Translations under genes and position numbers: made by a program
Origin: Candidatus Aminicenantes bacterium
Lineage (GTDB): Bacteria > Acidobacteriota > Aminicenantia > Aminicenantales > UBA4085
DNA: 64,000 nt
Assembly: GCA_026393855.1 (NCBI GenBank)
Contig: JAPKZJ010000091.1
Span: 1 to 64,000, forward strand
Direction of reading: 5' to 3'
In this document: positions 1-8,573 of the stretch, piece after piece
Numbering within the stretch: position 1 is the stretch's first letter
How the letters are laid out: each line of letters opens with the position of its first letter
The notes under the pieces: generated by a model
Told to the model about the DNA's origin: nothing
What the model saw: only the letters and a program-made list of their open reading frames with translations
Database searches by the model: none

Positions 1-148
1 GGGCTCGCGCCCGACCGAAGGCAACATCCGCCAAGCCGTCGACAAGGCGGCCGCGGACGCCGCGCCTTTGTCCGAGAACGGCTACAAGATCGACCTCCTT
101 CGCGCCGCCGTCATCGACGCGGTGATGAAGGCGGCCAAACCGGTTTGA
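1..148 (+). CDS. C-terminal fragment, probable FAD-binding subunit of a xanthine/CO dehydrogenase-type enzyme
   Basis: The first 48 codons in frame 2 encode the end of a protein that begins before the window and stops with TGA at 146-148. The visible residues (a run of alanines, then a PLSENGYKIDLL-like stretch and a terminal helix) resemble the C-terminus of the FAD-binding subunit (CODH_FAD_C region) of molybdenum hydroxylases such as xanthine dehydrogenase. Only the tail is visible, so this is a tentative family call. It lies 31 bp upstream of the next gene on the same strand and may share its transcript. Confidence 0.4.
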   Translation, partial: GSRPTEGNIRQAVDKAAADAAPLSENGYKIDLLRAAVIDAVMKAAKPV

Positions 149-179
149 TCGCGCAAATGGATCGCCGAGGGAGGACAGC

Positions 180-1316
180 ATGAGCCATCAGAAACGAATT
201 ATCCTGGGCGGTGTGGTCATGATAGCCGTCATCGCGACGGCGGCGTTCGCCGCCCAAGCGCCGGCCCGCTTCTTCGACACGGCCCAGGCGCCGCAGGGCA
301 AGGTCCGGCTGGCGGTCTTCTATCCTTCGGTCGGCTCGCTTAAAGCCCTGATCGCCGTCAAGGATCAAGGATTTATCCCCTACGCCGATTGGGAGATCGT
401 CGGCGTCCACCACGAGAGGGAACGGACGAACTACGCCGAGGCGGAGAAGTTCGTCAAGGACAACAACCTGGATTGGATCCATTTCCACACCATCCAAGCC
501 GACATCGGGCTGGATTCGCTTTACAAGAAGAACGCCGCCTCGGCCGAGCTGGAAAAGATCTTCGATCTCAGCAGCGGGATCGTCTTCAACGGCGGGCCGG
601 ATATCGTCCCTGCCGCCTACGGCGAGGAGATGAGCCTTCACACCGTCGTCACCGATCCCTACCGCCACTATATCGAGCTGACCGCGATCTTCCACCTGCT
701 GGGCGGTTCGCAGGACCCCGCCTTCAAGGCCTATCTCGAGAAGCGGCCCGATTTCCCCATCCTCGGCATCTGCCTGGGCATGCAGAGCTTGAACGTCGGC
801 ACGGGCGGAACGCTCATCCAGGACATTTGGTCGGAGTCTTATTTCGCCCGGACGGTGCAGGACGCCATCCGCTTGGGATCGTTCGCCTGGCATACCAACC
901 CTTACCCCAAGCTCGCCCCGCTCGAGAAGAGCCTCATTCCCTACATGCTGCACCCCATCCGGCTAGCCGAGACGGGTAAGCTCGTAGTCGCCCTGGGGAT
1001 GAAGCCGGACGCCCTGCCCTATGTCATGAGTGCCCACCATCAGTCGGCCGAGAAGATCGGCAAGGGCTTCAAGGTCATCGCCACGTCGGTGGACGGCAAG
1101 GTGGTCGAGGCCATCGAGCACGAGAAGTACCCCAATGTCCTGGGCGTCCAGTTCCACCCGGAATTCCCGATGCTTTGGGACGCGACGCCGAAGTACAAGG
1201 TCGCGCCCGACGACAAGAATCTATTCGCCTGCCGAACGATCCTGGAGAAGAATCCGCCCAGCTTCGAGTTTCACAAGAAGCTCTGGGGCTGGTTCTTCGC
1301 CGCCTTAAAAAAATAG
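180..1316 (+). CDS. Exported class I glutamine amidotransferase / gamma-glutamyl hydrolase-like protein (peptidase C26 type)
   Basis: A 378-residue protein with an N-terminal hydrophobic signal segment (about residues 8-25), predicting export. The class I amidotransferase triad is readable: nucleophile Cys198 in a GICLGMQ elbow, and His326 and Glu328 in VQFHPEF. This matches the gamma-glutamyl-GABA/folate-polyglutamate hydrolase family, which cleaves gamma-glutamyl bonds; the actual substrate is unknown. Cytoplasmic PuuD-type members are about 250 residues, so this one carries roughly 100 extra N-terminal residues. A strong Shine-Dalgarno (GGGAGGACAGC) precedes the ATG at 180. The stop codon overlaps the start of a G-rich repeat. 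Confidence 0.8.
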   Translation: MSHQKRIILGGVVMIAVIATAAFAAQAPARFFDTAQAPQGKVRLAVFYPSVGSLKALIAVKDQGFIPYADWEIVGVHHERERTNYAEAEKFVKDNNLDWIHFHTIQADIGLDSLYKKNAASAELEKIFDLSSGIVFNGGPDIVPAAYGEEMSLHTVVTDPYRHYIELTAIFHLLGGSQDPAFKAYLEKRPDFPILGICLGMQSLNVGTGGTLIQDIWSESYFARTVQDAIRLGSFAWHTNPYPKLAPLEKSLIPYMLHPIRLAETGKLVVALGMKPDALPYVMSAHHQSAEKIGKGFKVIATSVDGKVVEAIEHEKYPNVLGVQFHPEFPMLWDATPKYKVAPDDKNLFACRTILEKNPPSFEFHKKLWGWFFAALKK

Positions 1317-1353
1317 GGGGACAGTATACGTAATCCCCAATTATTTATTGGGG
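1316..1353. repeat. Hairpin-forming G/C-rich repeat, possible half of a REP-type element; may act as terminator
   Basis: Starting at the stop codon is a GGGGGACAGTATACG segment followed by CCCCAAT-TATTT-ATTGGGG (1335-1353), a perfect 7-bp stem with a 5-nt loop. The C-tract at 1335-1338 could instead pair with the G-tract at 1317-1320. The GGGGACAG-type end is like ends I remember flanking RAYT (REP-associated transposase) genes, but the matching right half is absent and no transposase is nearby. It lies between convergent genes, so a terminator role is plausible. Confidence 0.4.
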
Positions 1354-1406
1354 GGTTGGTTCTTCGCAGTTTCAAAGAAACAAGGGATCCGAAAAACACG
1401 CTGACG

Positions 1407-3179
1407 CTAAAACTTGATAATGGCATGCTCCGTGTCGACGGTGAAGAACCTATATTTGTCGTAACGAATCTGGGTATCGACGCGGACCCGCTTGCCGACG
1501 CCCCATTGGGGCACCAGGTACTCGATGAGGAGAGAGACGCGGCTCGGGAAAAGCACTCCGTTCTTCTCCTCTTCGTAATCCGCCGTCATCGTCCCCAGGG
1601 GACTGAGGCCGATCCGGGACGCTTCTTCGAACACGAATTCGTAGCCTTCGACCGGCAGGCCTTGCGTCTCGCAGCGGAGAATCTGGGAGGTTTCGGAGTC
1701 GATCCAAATCTTAGCGGCCGGGATGCGGCTCGCCGCGCCGGACCGGGCGGTCGCCTCGATAACGGCGACCGACCGGCCGCGTATTCTTTCCTGCCCTAGA
1801 AGGCGGAAGTCATATGACTCCTGGCGATCAGCGGCCAGCACATCCAGCGGCGCGAACAAAGGCTTCAAAGAGGCGTAGCGCTTTTCGTCGGGCAGGCCGG
1901 CTCCCTTGGCGGCTTTTTTGACGTTCGATTCCAAGAGAGCTCGCCGCTCCGTCGTCCGGCCTTCCTTTCGGATCATCTGGAAATCACTGCTGAAACGATA
2001 AGTCTTGGTTTTGAATGGATCTCTCGACAGGGAGGCCCTCCGATTGGCGATTGCAATGAATTCCCCGCCGCCGGTCGGCTTCGTAGTGGTCTTAATTTCT
2101 TCAGCCACAGTTTTTTCGGGCAGGTGAAGGGCACAATCAATGGAGCGGATGGATTCCTGACAAACAAAATCCAGCGCCGCCTCCGACAATCGCCGGCAGT
2201 AGGACGCCCCCAGGAGAAGGATCTTTTTCAATTCGGGAGAATAGGGCTCGAGCGCGCCGGCCTGCGGCCGGGCGGCCGTCACGGGCCACCGGGCCGGATC
2301 GAAATCGACCGTCCAATCGAATGATGCGGCCGAGGCCTTAAAGCCTTTGAGGACCGGCTCGAACGTCCATTGCCGGATGGCCTGTATGGCGGCGTCGTCA
2401 AGGAAAGGATGGACGGAAGTCTTCACGGCGACGTTGCGGACTTTGCCTTTTTCATCGATGCTGACTCGATAACGGCCCTGCCCGGCGATCCCTTGGCGGA
2501 TGAGATCGTCAGGATAGATCGGGAGAGCCTGAAGGATCGGCTGAGGGCGCGACGCCGGCATGAGGAGCAAGACAATTGTCTTGCTATTAAAAGGAAGGAA
2601 AAGAAGTCCCGGTTCCTCGACGGCCAGCGCGACCTCTTTCTCCAAAAGCTTCTCCATACGACTTTTGAAGAAGTCCGGATGCACGGCCGCCCGCAGACTT
2701 CTCACGGCGGCCGATTCTTCTTTGCTCCCCGCAATCGGCCATGGCGAGATTTCCTTGGCGTAAAGGGCCAACTTAAAGCTCAAGGCTCCGTCGAAGCGCC
2801 AAGCGGGAGTAATCTCGAACCGAAGGGCGGCCGGCGGTTGAATGACGAAATCACTCAGCGCCAGAGCTTGACCGTCCCAGAAGAAGATCAGGGAAAACAG
2901 GCTCTCGGCCGATTCAATCTCGCGGATTCCGGGTATGGCCCGAATCGCGGCGGATCGTAAATCGCTTTCCGACCCGTTGACGGCGGATTTAAGGGGTGCC
3001 AGCCGGGGATCGGAAACCGCGGCCAAGAACTCAACCGGGCTCGTCCGCGATTTTCCAGACGGTTCCGTGATCAGAAAGGCGCGGACTTGAAGCAGGGATT
3101 CTTGCGCAGGTAACAGGGCGACGGCGGTGATGCTGAGGCACAATCCCAAAATGATCAATCGCCGAAAATCGTGTCGCAT
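1407..3179 (-). CDS. Exported protein with TonB C-terminal-type domain
   Basis: A 590-residue protein. The start at 3179 (MRHDFRR) is chosen because GGGGAGGGGAT lies just upstream and a signal peptide follows directly; an ATG 17 codons earlier is in frame but lacks this. A central segment (about residues 210-280) has the TonB C-terminal pattern: YPDDLIRQGIAGQGRYRV, then a VSIDEKGKV strand, HPFLDDAA and the WTFEP signature. About 300 further residues show no motif I recognise but resemble a periplasmic beta-rich lipid-binding-like fold. A TonB domain away from ExbBD suggests an envelope or signalling adaptor rather than canonical TonB. Confidence 0.6.
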   Translation of the reverse strand: MRHDFRRLIILGLCLSITAVALLPAQESLLQVRAFLITEPSGKSRTSPVEFLAAVSDPRLAPLKSAVNGSESDLRSAAIRAIPGIREIESAESLFSLIFFWDGQALALSDFVIQPPAALRFEITPAWRFDGALSFKLALYAKEISPWPIAGSKEESAAVRSLRAAVHPDFFKSRMEKLLEKEVALAVEEPGLLFLPFNSKTIVLLLMPASRPQPILQALPIYPDDLIRQGIAGQGRYRVSIDEKGKVRNVAVKTSVHPFLDDAAIQAIRQWTFEPVLKGFKASAASFDWTVDFDPARWPVTAARPQAGALEPYSPELKKILLLGASYCRRLSEAALDFVCQESIRSIDCALHLPEKTVAEEIKTTTKPTGGGEFIAIANRRASLSRDPFKTKTYRFSSDFQMIRKEGRTTERRALLESNVKKAAKGAGLPDEKRYASLKPLFAPLDVLAADRQESYDFRLLGQERIRGRSVAVIEATARSGAASRIPAAKIWIDSETSQILRCETQGLPVEGYEFVFEEASRIGLSPLGTMTADYEEEKNGVLFPSRVSLLIEYLVPQWGVGKRVRVDTQIRYDKYRFFTVDTEHAIIKF

Positions 3180-3359
3180 ATCCCCTCCCCACATAGGCAA
3201 AACCCTATCAAAGGCCCTGCCCGGATTCAAGATAACACAGTTTTTCCAGCAAGAAACATGCCTTTGTGTCCCCCTAGGAATATCAATGAGAGCCCTTCGC
3301 CACCGTCCGGAAAAGCGGACGATTGTCTTAACCCCGAGACGGTTGACCAGCGGGCATTC

Positions 3360-4244
3360 TTATTTGACTTGAAGTGCCGCCCGCAGGGCCGCCTCGATCT
3401 TGACGGCATGGGCGGAGCCGGCGGTGACGAAAACGCGGCGGCCCGATTTCACAAGGTGAATAATGGCTTGGACAAGGTGCGCGTCGCGGGCGATCCCGGC
3501 CCGGCGGGCGATGGCCCCGAGGTAGCCGGGCAGGCCGTCCTCGTCGGATTCGTCGCGCCAGTCGAGCAGGCCGGCGAAATCCCGCCGCCAAACCGCGTCT
3601 ATCGCCCCCATATCCGGCAGCGTCCCCTCCAGCCCGGGCCATCGGGTGCGCTTGCGGAGGTATTCTTCGACGAAGCGCTCGGGATCGGCCGGTTTGCCGA
3701 AGCGCAGGTTTCCAAAGTAGGGCCGGAGCACATAAAATAGCGCGACTTGCTCCGGAGGGAATTCCCCAAGGACAAAGGCCAGCTCGGCCTCGAGGGGCTG
3801 TTCCCAGGTGTAGATTTCGACCCGGTGGCGCCGGGCCAGACCGTAAACGGCGCCGCTCTCGCCGAATTGCTTGACCGGATCGACGAAGGCGGCGGGGAGA
3901 AACCCCATCCGGCCCTCCACGAGCGCAACCGCGGGTTGGAATCGCGCCCAGCTTTCGCTGATAAGCCCGATCTGTGGATTTCGCGGATCGCGGGTATGTT
4001 CCGCGCCGAACACAAGGACAGCGCCCGCGCCGCTCGAAATCTCATAGATATAGGGCCGGCAATGCGTTTCGATGACCTGGCTATATTCGGCATCGGTCAT
4101 GACGGGCACGGACAAATCGATCGGCTCGAAGCCCGAATATTCCGGCGGATTCTTCCAGCCCGTCAGCCAGACGAGCGCGGCCAGGCCGAGGAGCGCCGCG
4201 ATGATACCTAACCCGAGCCGGATAACGAATCTTCGCGTCTTCAA
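3360..4244 (-). CDS. Membrane-anchored TraB/GumN/TIKI-like protein (putative)
   Basis: A 294-residue protein with one N-terminal transmembrane segment (about residues 9-28) and a basic start, consistent with an anchored or secreted domain. The body has a GAEHTRDP motif near residue 80, an ALVEGR strand, and a C-terminal FVTAGSAHAVKIE motif. These resemble the GxxH...GxxH pattern of the TraB/GumN/TIKI superfamily, some members of which are metalloproteases. Similarity is by motif only and catalysis is not shown. The gene stands apart from its neighbours: 26 bp downstream of the toxin gene and about 180 bp before the TonB-domain gene. Confidence 0.45.
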   Translation of the reverse strand: MKTRRFVIRLGLGIIAALLGLAALVWLTGWKNPPEYSGFEPIDLSVPVMTDAEYSQVIETHCRPYIYEISSGAGAVLVFGAEHTRDPRNPQIGLISESWARFQPAVALVEGRMGFLPAAFVDPVKQFGESGAVYGLARRHRVEIYTWEQPLEAELAFVLGEFPPEQVALFYVLRPYFGNLRFGKPADPERFVEEYLRKRTRWPGLEGTLPDMGAIDAVWRRDFAGLLDWRDESDEDGLPGYLGAIARRAGIARDAHLVQAIIHLVKSGRRVFVTAGSAHAVKIEAALRAALQVK

Positions 4245-4270
4245 ATCGCCCTCGCTGACAGAAGTCAGTC

Positions 4271-4726
4271 CTATCCTTGCCCGGCCAGAAAGCGCGGTAG
4301 ATAAGAATCCAAGAAAGCGGCCGGCAACAGGATCGGGAACGGAAGTCGGGGATCTTTGAGGCCGAGAAGATCGCGTTTGTCTCCGGTGACGAGGACGTCG
4401 GCCTTCCCGTCAACGGCCGAGGCGATGACCGGCGCGTCCTTGGCCGCCACGGAGGGGATCCATTGTTCGACAGCCTGTTGGCTTGGAAGAGGGATGATTT
4501 CGAATCCCAGCCGCTCGATTAAAGCCCGAACGAGAGGCTGCGCCTGCGGAAGCCGCTTTCCCAGGTTGCGCTCGATTTCGAGAAGGTTGTATTCGCCGAT
4601 CAGAGGATGTAGGGGCGGCAGCCGGGCGGCCAGCACATCGAGGATCCGGCTCGGCGCGCCCCGATCGGAGAAGAAGGCCGAGAGGACGACGTTGGAATCA
4701 AGAAAAACCCTAAGGCTTGCGGCCAT
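4271..4726 (-). CDS. PIN-domain toxin (putative endoribonuclease)
   Basis: A 151-residue PIN-family protein. The N-terminal FLDSNVVLSAF carries the first conserved Asp (Asp10). A conserved Glu lies in the EIERNLGKR helix, and the C-terminal AAKDAPVIASA and VTGDKRDLL segments supply the remaining acidic residues of the metal site. The start at 4726 (MAASLRV) overlaps the upstream antitoxin by 17 nt, implying translational coupling. PIN toxins typically cleave tRNA or mRNA in a Mg-dependent way; the target here is unknown. It belongs to the family often annotated as putative toxin component, PIN family. Confidence 0.8.
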   Translation of the reverse strand: MAASLRVFLDSNVVLSAFFSDRGAPSRILDVLAARLPPLHPLIGEYNLLEIERNLGKRLPQAQPLVRALIERLGFEIIPLPSQQAVEQWIPSVAAKDAPVIASAVDGKADVLVTGDKRDLLGLKDPRLPFPILLPAAFLDSYLPRFLAGQG

Positions 4727-4994
4727 AGGTCTCCTCGTAGATTTCCCCCCGGGCTTCGTCGAGGCCGTCGGCAAGCTCGTTCAGGGATAATCCCGAAGCG
4801 GTCAGAATGCGGCGCAATTCGCCGCGGGCCTCGTCCACACCCAGCCGGCGGGGTGTCACTAAGATGGAATCGCCCAGCGGGATGATCGTGACTTCCCGGC
4901 CTTGGGCCAAAGGTCCGGCTTCCCTGACGCCCTTGGGAATGGTCAATTGGCCGCGATCCTTGATTTCCCCTGAATAGGAACGATATTGTTTCAT
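4710..4994 (-). CDS. AbrB/MazE-type (SpoVT-fold) antitoxin
   Basis: A 94-residue protein with an N-terminal swapped-hairpin AbrB domain (IKDRGQLTIPKGVRE, then VTIIPLGDSILVTPRR) for DNA binding, and an acidic C-terminal half suited to binding and neutralising the PIN toxin. It has a good ribosome site (AGGAAG, 5 nt before the ATG). It precedes and overlaps the toxin gene, the usual antitoxin-first order. Autorepression is likely because an inverted repeat lies directly upstream. Confidence 0.8.
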   Translation of the reverse strand: MKQYRSYSGEIKDRGQLTIPKGVREAGPLAQGREVTIIPLGDSILVTPRRLGVDEARGELRRILTASGLSLNELADGLDEARGEIYEETYGRKP

Positions 4995-5005
4995 ACGTCT
5001 TCCTC

Positions 5006-5028
5006 AATCTGATTTCAGATTATCAGAT
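5006..5028. promoter_or_regulatory. Candidate operator of the AbrB-PIN module
   Basis: A perfect inverted repeat AATCTGA-TT-TCAGATT (5006-5021) is followed by a third TCAGAT half-site (5023-5028). It sits 12 nt upstream of the antitoxin start codon. Its position and symmetry suit autoregulation by the AbrB-type antitoxin; this is inferred. Confidence 0.5.
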
Positions 5029-5085
5029 TTCCGATTTTTTTGCAATCCAAAGCACCGGCGCGCCCGAGCGGCGGGAAGAGGATTC

Positions 5086-5808
5086 CTAGATTTTTCGCGC
5101 GGCGAGGGCGACGAGCCAGCGGTGGAACGGGATAAGCGGCGTGAACGCCTCGACGCAGTAATCCACGAAGCGGGCCGAATAGAACTCGTCCGGAATCTTG
5201 GTTTCGCGTCCGATCCACAGGCCGTTGTGCTTCAAGAGCGCGGCGTTGGGGTGCGCGGCGTCGTAGCCGGCGGGAATGCGCTTGTAATGCTCGCCGCCGA
5301 TCTCCCAGCCAGGCCTGGAGCGGGCCGCGTCCAAAATCTTCGTCAGATCACGGCCCGACTTGGGCGCCGTGACGGCCCGCCGGAACCGCTCCAGCAGAGT
5401 TTTGGGAATAATGTACATGCCCGCGCCCAGCATCAGATCCGGCGGCTCGAGATGGACGTAGAATCCAGCCGTCTCCAAGCGGGGCAGGTCGCTCTCCCAG
5501 AAGTAAAGCCCGAGGTTCGTCTTGTAGGGCGCCGGATCCAGGCTGAAACGAGTGTCCTTGTGGATGCGGAAGATCGATTTGTCGACCCGGGGGATCGCGG
5601 CCAGGCCGGGGACGAGGGGCTTCAGCCGGGCGCCCAGGGCCATGATGAACGACTTGGCCGGCGCCAACACGTGCTGATCGTAAATCTCGCGATGGCCCTC
5701 GAACCAGTCCCGGTTGTTATGGCGGGCCAAGTCGCGGAAGAACGCCGTCGTCTTGGGCGAGAATCCTTCGAACGGCCCGATCTCTTCGAGCGTCTTCGGT
5801 TTGGCCAC
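5086..5808 (-). CDS. DUF2461 (TIGR02453) family protein
   Basis: A 240-residue protein matching the DUF2461 family: N-terminal F-GFSPKTTAFFRDLARHNNRDWF block, then a FRIHKDTRFSLDPAPYKTNLG block and a LYFWE strand. The molecular function of the family is unknown. It is complete at the usual family length and lies 13 bp downstream of the heptose adenylyltransferase gene on the same strand, so co-transcription is likely. Confidence 0.75.
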   Translation of the reverse strand: MAKPKTLEEIGPFEGFSPKTTAFFRDLARHNNRDWFEGHREIYDQHVLAPAKSFIMALGARLKPLVPGLAAIPRVDKSIFRIHKDTRFSLDPAPYKTNLGLYFWESDLPRLETAGFYVHLEPPDLMLGAGMYIIPKTLLERFRRAVTAPKSGRDLTKILDAARSRPGWEIGGEHYKRIPAGYDAAHPNAALLKHNGLWIGRETKIPDEFYSARFVDYCVEAFTPLIPFHRWLVALAARKI

Positions 5809-5821
5809 GGCGCACGCTCCC

Positions 5822-6319
5822 TTAAGAGAAATTCTTCAGGATGGTCTCGATGATGTTGGTCGAGGAATGGCCCTTGAGATAAGGCACTCGCAGGACCTTG
5901 CCGCCGGCCGCTTCGACCTCGGCCCGGCCGACGATTTCGCCCTCGCCCCAATCGCCACCCTTGACCAGAACGTCGGGCAGGAGTGCGGCGATGATCTTGC
6001 GCGGGGTCGCTTCGCCGAACCAGGTGACATAATCGACATCCGCGAGCGCCGCCAGAACTTCCATCCGCTCGGCCAGCGGGAAGATCGGCCGGCCCGGGCC
6101 CTTGGCCAGGCGCCGGACCGAAGCGTCGCTGTTGAGGGCCACGACCAGGATGTCGCCCTTGGACTTGGCCCAGCGGAACAGGTGGATGTGGCCGCCGTGG
6201 ATGAGGTCGAAGCAGCCGTTGGTGAAGACGACGGTTTGGCCCTGCCGCCGCAGGCGGGCCCGGATCGGCAAGAGGGCTTGGGGCGATTTGATTTTGCGGC
6301 GAGTCGTGCTCTGTGTCAT
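5822..6319 (-). CDS. rfaE2: D-glycero-beta-D-manno-heptose 1-phosphate adenylyltransferase
   Basis: A 165-residue nucleotidyltransferase of the cytidylyltransferase fold. It carries the [13 protein letters not shown] (HxGH) nucleotide-binding motif, a [16 protein letters not shown] block, a DVLVKGGDW strand and a C-terminal GHSSTNIIE motif diagnostic of RfaE domain II. It makes ADP-heptose for LPS core or S-layer glycans. The start at 6319 (MTQSTTRRK) is preferred over one 47 codons earlier, which would read through a repeat. The kinase half (HldE domain I) is not fused and is not in the window. Confidence 0.85.
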   Translation of the reverse strand: MTQSTTRRKIKSPQALLPIRARLRRQGQTVVFTNGCFDLIHGGHIHLFRWAKSKGDILVVALNSDASVRRLAKGPGRPIFPLAERMEVLAALADVDYVTWFGEATPRKIIAALLPDVLVKGGDWGEGEIVGRAEVEAAGGKVLRVPYLKGHSSTNIIETILKNFS

Positions 6320-6459
6320 TTGCTTATCCAACCCAAATCGAGATCGCCACGCCCTGCGCATAGCGCAGGGCTCGCGATGACATTCAAAGATCGCTACGCC
6401 ACCCCTCGCGACGACAAGCGAAGCGCCCGTCGTGTCGAGGGCGTCGAAGCGACGGCCCA
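6320..6459. repeat. Intergenic repeat of the GTCATCGCGAG...GCGATCT type with GC hairpin
   Basis: Read on the minus strand, two related modules of the form GTC-TCGCGAG...GTGGCG..GCGATCT follow each other. The second contains the hairpin GCCCTGCGC-ATA-GCGCAGGGC (6351-6371 on plus). Modules like this are widely dispersed in bacterial intergenic DNA; the function is unknown. It separates the ABC exporter ATPase from rfaE2. Confidence 0.5.
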
Positions 6460-7758
6460 TTATTTATCGGCCGGCTTGATCTTGATGTGCGACCCGAACT
6501 CCCATTTGTGCGGGAAGCGGATGATCCCCTCGTCCTTGTAGAGCGACGAGACCAGGAAGGTATACATGTTGCGGTGGTAGTCGTAGGGGTAGCCGTCGCG
6601 CTTGTGGAAGGCCACGTCGTGGTAGTAAGTGCCGTTGACCAGCCCCAGCCGGTCGATCCGGCAATCCACCTTGCCCGCGCCCTCGATGGACTGGGGATCG
6701 TGCTCCTCGAGGTCGGTGTTGGTGCCATAGCAGAGCGTGCCCAGGGAGTTGAAGACGCCGATGCCGAAGACAAAATCGTCCTGCGGCGCGCGGGCGGCCA
6801 CGTCGAGCTCGACCAGCATGCCGTCCTCGGGCGAGAAGACGTGCTTCTCCGTGCCATCAAGGCTGCGCAGCACGACTTTGCGGATTTCGATCTCGCGCTT
6901 GCCCCAGCGCCGCTCGCGCCGGCCGTCGTCGGTCGCCGCGGGCGGCTCGGCCGATTCCCCGGCCACGGCTTCGATCGTTTCCGCCTGGCGGGTCTTGAAA
7001 TCGTTCTCCTGCTTCTCGGCCACATCCTGGAGATAGGCGTCCACGACCTCTTGGGGATCGCCCAGCATCCGCAGGCGGCCGTCCTTCATCCAAGCCACCT
7101 GGTCGCAGATCTTGGCCACCATGGCCAGGTCGTGGCTGACGAACAGGATGGTCTTCTGGCGGCGACGGAAGTCGTCGATCCGATCCAGGCACTTGGGGAT
7201 GAAGGCCGCGTCGCCCACGGCCAGGACCTCGTCGACCAGCAGGACGTCGGGGTTGACGTTGATGGCGATCGAGAACCCCAGCCGCATGAACATGCCCGAG
7301 GAATAGGTCTTGACCGGGGCATCGATGAAGTCCTCAAGGCCGGCGAAGCGGACGATCTCGTCGAACTTGGCCGTGATCTCCTTCTTGGTCAGGCCCAGCA
7401 TGATGCCGTTGATGAAGACGTTCTCGCGGCCCGAGATCTCGGGGTGGAAGCCGGCCCCCAGCTCGATCAGGGCCGAGATCTTGCCCTCGACCTTGACCGT
7501 GCCCGAGGACGGCTTGGAGATCCCGGCGATGAGCTTGAGCAGGGTGCTCTTGCCCGAGCCGTTGCGGCCGATGAGCCCCAGGGTCGTGCCCTTCTCGATG
7601 GTCAGGTTGACATCCTCGACGGCGGCCACAACCTCGTCCGAGCGAAGCGAGCCGAACAGGTCGCCCTTGACGACGGCGCTCTTGAAGGTTTGGAAGCGGT
7701 GCCGGGCGGCGTATTTCTGGTAGCAGCGGGTCGCGTGCTCGAGGACGACGGCGGCCAT
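6460..7758 (-). CDS. wzt: Polysaccharide ABC exporter ATP-binding protein (Wzt/TagH type)
   Basis: A 432-residue protein with an N-terminal ABC ATPase: Walker [10 protein letters not shown] near residue 65, SGRENV and YSSGM signature region, Walker [14 protein letters not shown], and the switch His in VSHD. A C-terminal extension of about 180 residues has the beta-sandwich look of Wzt_C domains that bind the O-antigen terminus. It energises export of an undecaprenyl-linked polysaccharide across the inner membrane. The start at 7758 overlaps the permease stop (TGATG), so translation is coupled. Confidence 0.85.
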   Translation of the reverse strand: MAAVVLEHATRCYQKYAARHRFQTFKSAVVKGDLFGSLRSDEVVAAVEDVNLTIEKGTTLGLIGRNGSGKSTLLKLIAGISKPSSGTVKVEGKISALIELGAGFHPEISGRENVFINGIMLGLTKKEITAKFDEIVRFAGLEDFIDAPVKTYSSGMFMRLGFSIAINVNPDVLLVDEVLAVGDAAFIPKCLDRIDDFRRRQKTILFVSHDLAMVAKICDQVAWMKDGRLRMLGDPQEVVDAYLQDVAEKQENDFKTRQAETIEAVAGESAEPPAATDDGRRERRWGKREIEIRKVVLRSLDGTEKHVFSPEDGMLVELDVAARAPQDDFVFGIGVFNSLGTLCYGTNTDLEEHDPQSIEGAGKVDCRIDRLGLVNGTYYHDVAFHKRDGYPYDYHRNMYTFLVSSLYKDEGIIRFPHKWEFGSHIKIKPADK

Positions 7759-8573
7759 CAGACCTCCTCCGGGAACGAGTCCCGCAGGCGGTCGAAGACG
7801 GAATAGCCGATCCAGAAGACCACGAGCGAGACAAGGAAAGTGATCCCGAGGCGCTTCCAGTGAAGCCTTTGGCCGTAAAAGAGGGCATAGTGGTAGCCCT
7901 CGATGATATGGGTCATGGGGTTGAGGCTGAGCAGGGTTCTCAGCGTCGGCGAGCTCTGGATGGTCGGGAGCTGCAGCGAATAAATGACGGGGGTGGAAAA
8001 AAACCACAGGGTCAGGAGATTGCTCAGGATGTCGCGGATGTCGCGGAAATGGACGGTCAGAGCCGAAATAAGCAGAGCAAAGCCCAGGCAAAAGATGTAT
8101 TGGACGATTATGACGAGAGGCAGGAAGAGGAGGAAGAAGGAAAACTTGCCCCCGAACAGGATCATCAGCAGGAACAGGATGGGCAGGCCGAATAGGAAAT
8201 TGACCAGGTTGGCCGTGACCGTGACCACGGGCAGGACCTCGGCCGGAAAGAGAATCTTCTTGATCAGGTTGCCGTTGGCCATCAACACGCTGGCCGATTC
8301 CATGGTCGACGAGAGGAACCAATACCAGGGCAGGAGTCCGCTGAAGAGATATAGGGAGTACAAGAGCGGCGTGTGGAACGCCGCGTCGCGCGCCGGCAGG
8401 ATTAGCCCGAAAACGACCGAATAAACCAGCATCATGAGGAGCGGGTTGAAGAACGACCAGAAGAAGCCCAGCACCGTGCCCCGGTAGCGGGCCTTGAGCT
8501 CGCGCCCGACCAGGCTCTGGATGAGAACCCGGTACTTGAAGAGCTCCTTCAGGTTATGGACGAGCCGGACCAC
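7758..8573 (-). CDS. wzm: Polysaccharide ABC exporter permease (Wzm type)
   Basis: A 271-residue ABC-2 family permease. It has an N-terminal amphipathic LVGRELKARYRGTVLGFFWSFFNPL motif typical of O-antigen/teichoic-acid exporters, then about six transmembrane segments and a conserved FRDIRDIL loop before TM5. It partners the downstream Wzt-type ATPase. Its start overlaps the end of the preceding methyltransferase gene by 20 nt. The polysaccharide handled is unknown; glycosyltransferases elsewhere in the window are candidate suppliers. Confidence 0.85.
   Translation of the reverse strand: MVRLVHNLKELFKYRVLIQSLVGRELKARYRGTVLGFFWSFFNPLLMMLVYSVVFGLILPARDAAFHTPLLYSLYLFSGLLPWYWFLSSTMESASVLMANGNLIKKILFPAEVLPVVTVTANLVNFLFGLPILFLLMILFGGKFSFFLLFLPLVIIVQYIFCLGFALLISALTVHFRDIRDILSNLLTLWFFSTPVIYSLQLPTIQSSPTLRTLLSLNPMTHIIEGYHYALFYGQRLHWKRLGITFLVSLVVFWIGYSVFDRLRDSFPEEV

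Noticed and set aside
6320-6460. N-terminal extension of rfaE2 to a start at 6460
   Set aside because: The added 47 residues read through an intergenic repeat and are not seen in the enzyme family.
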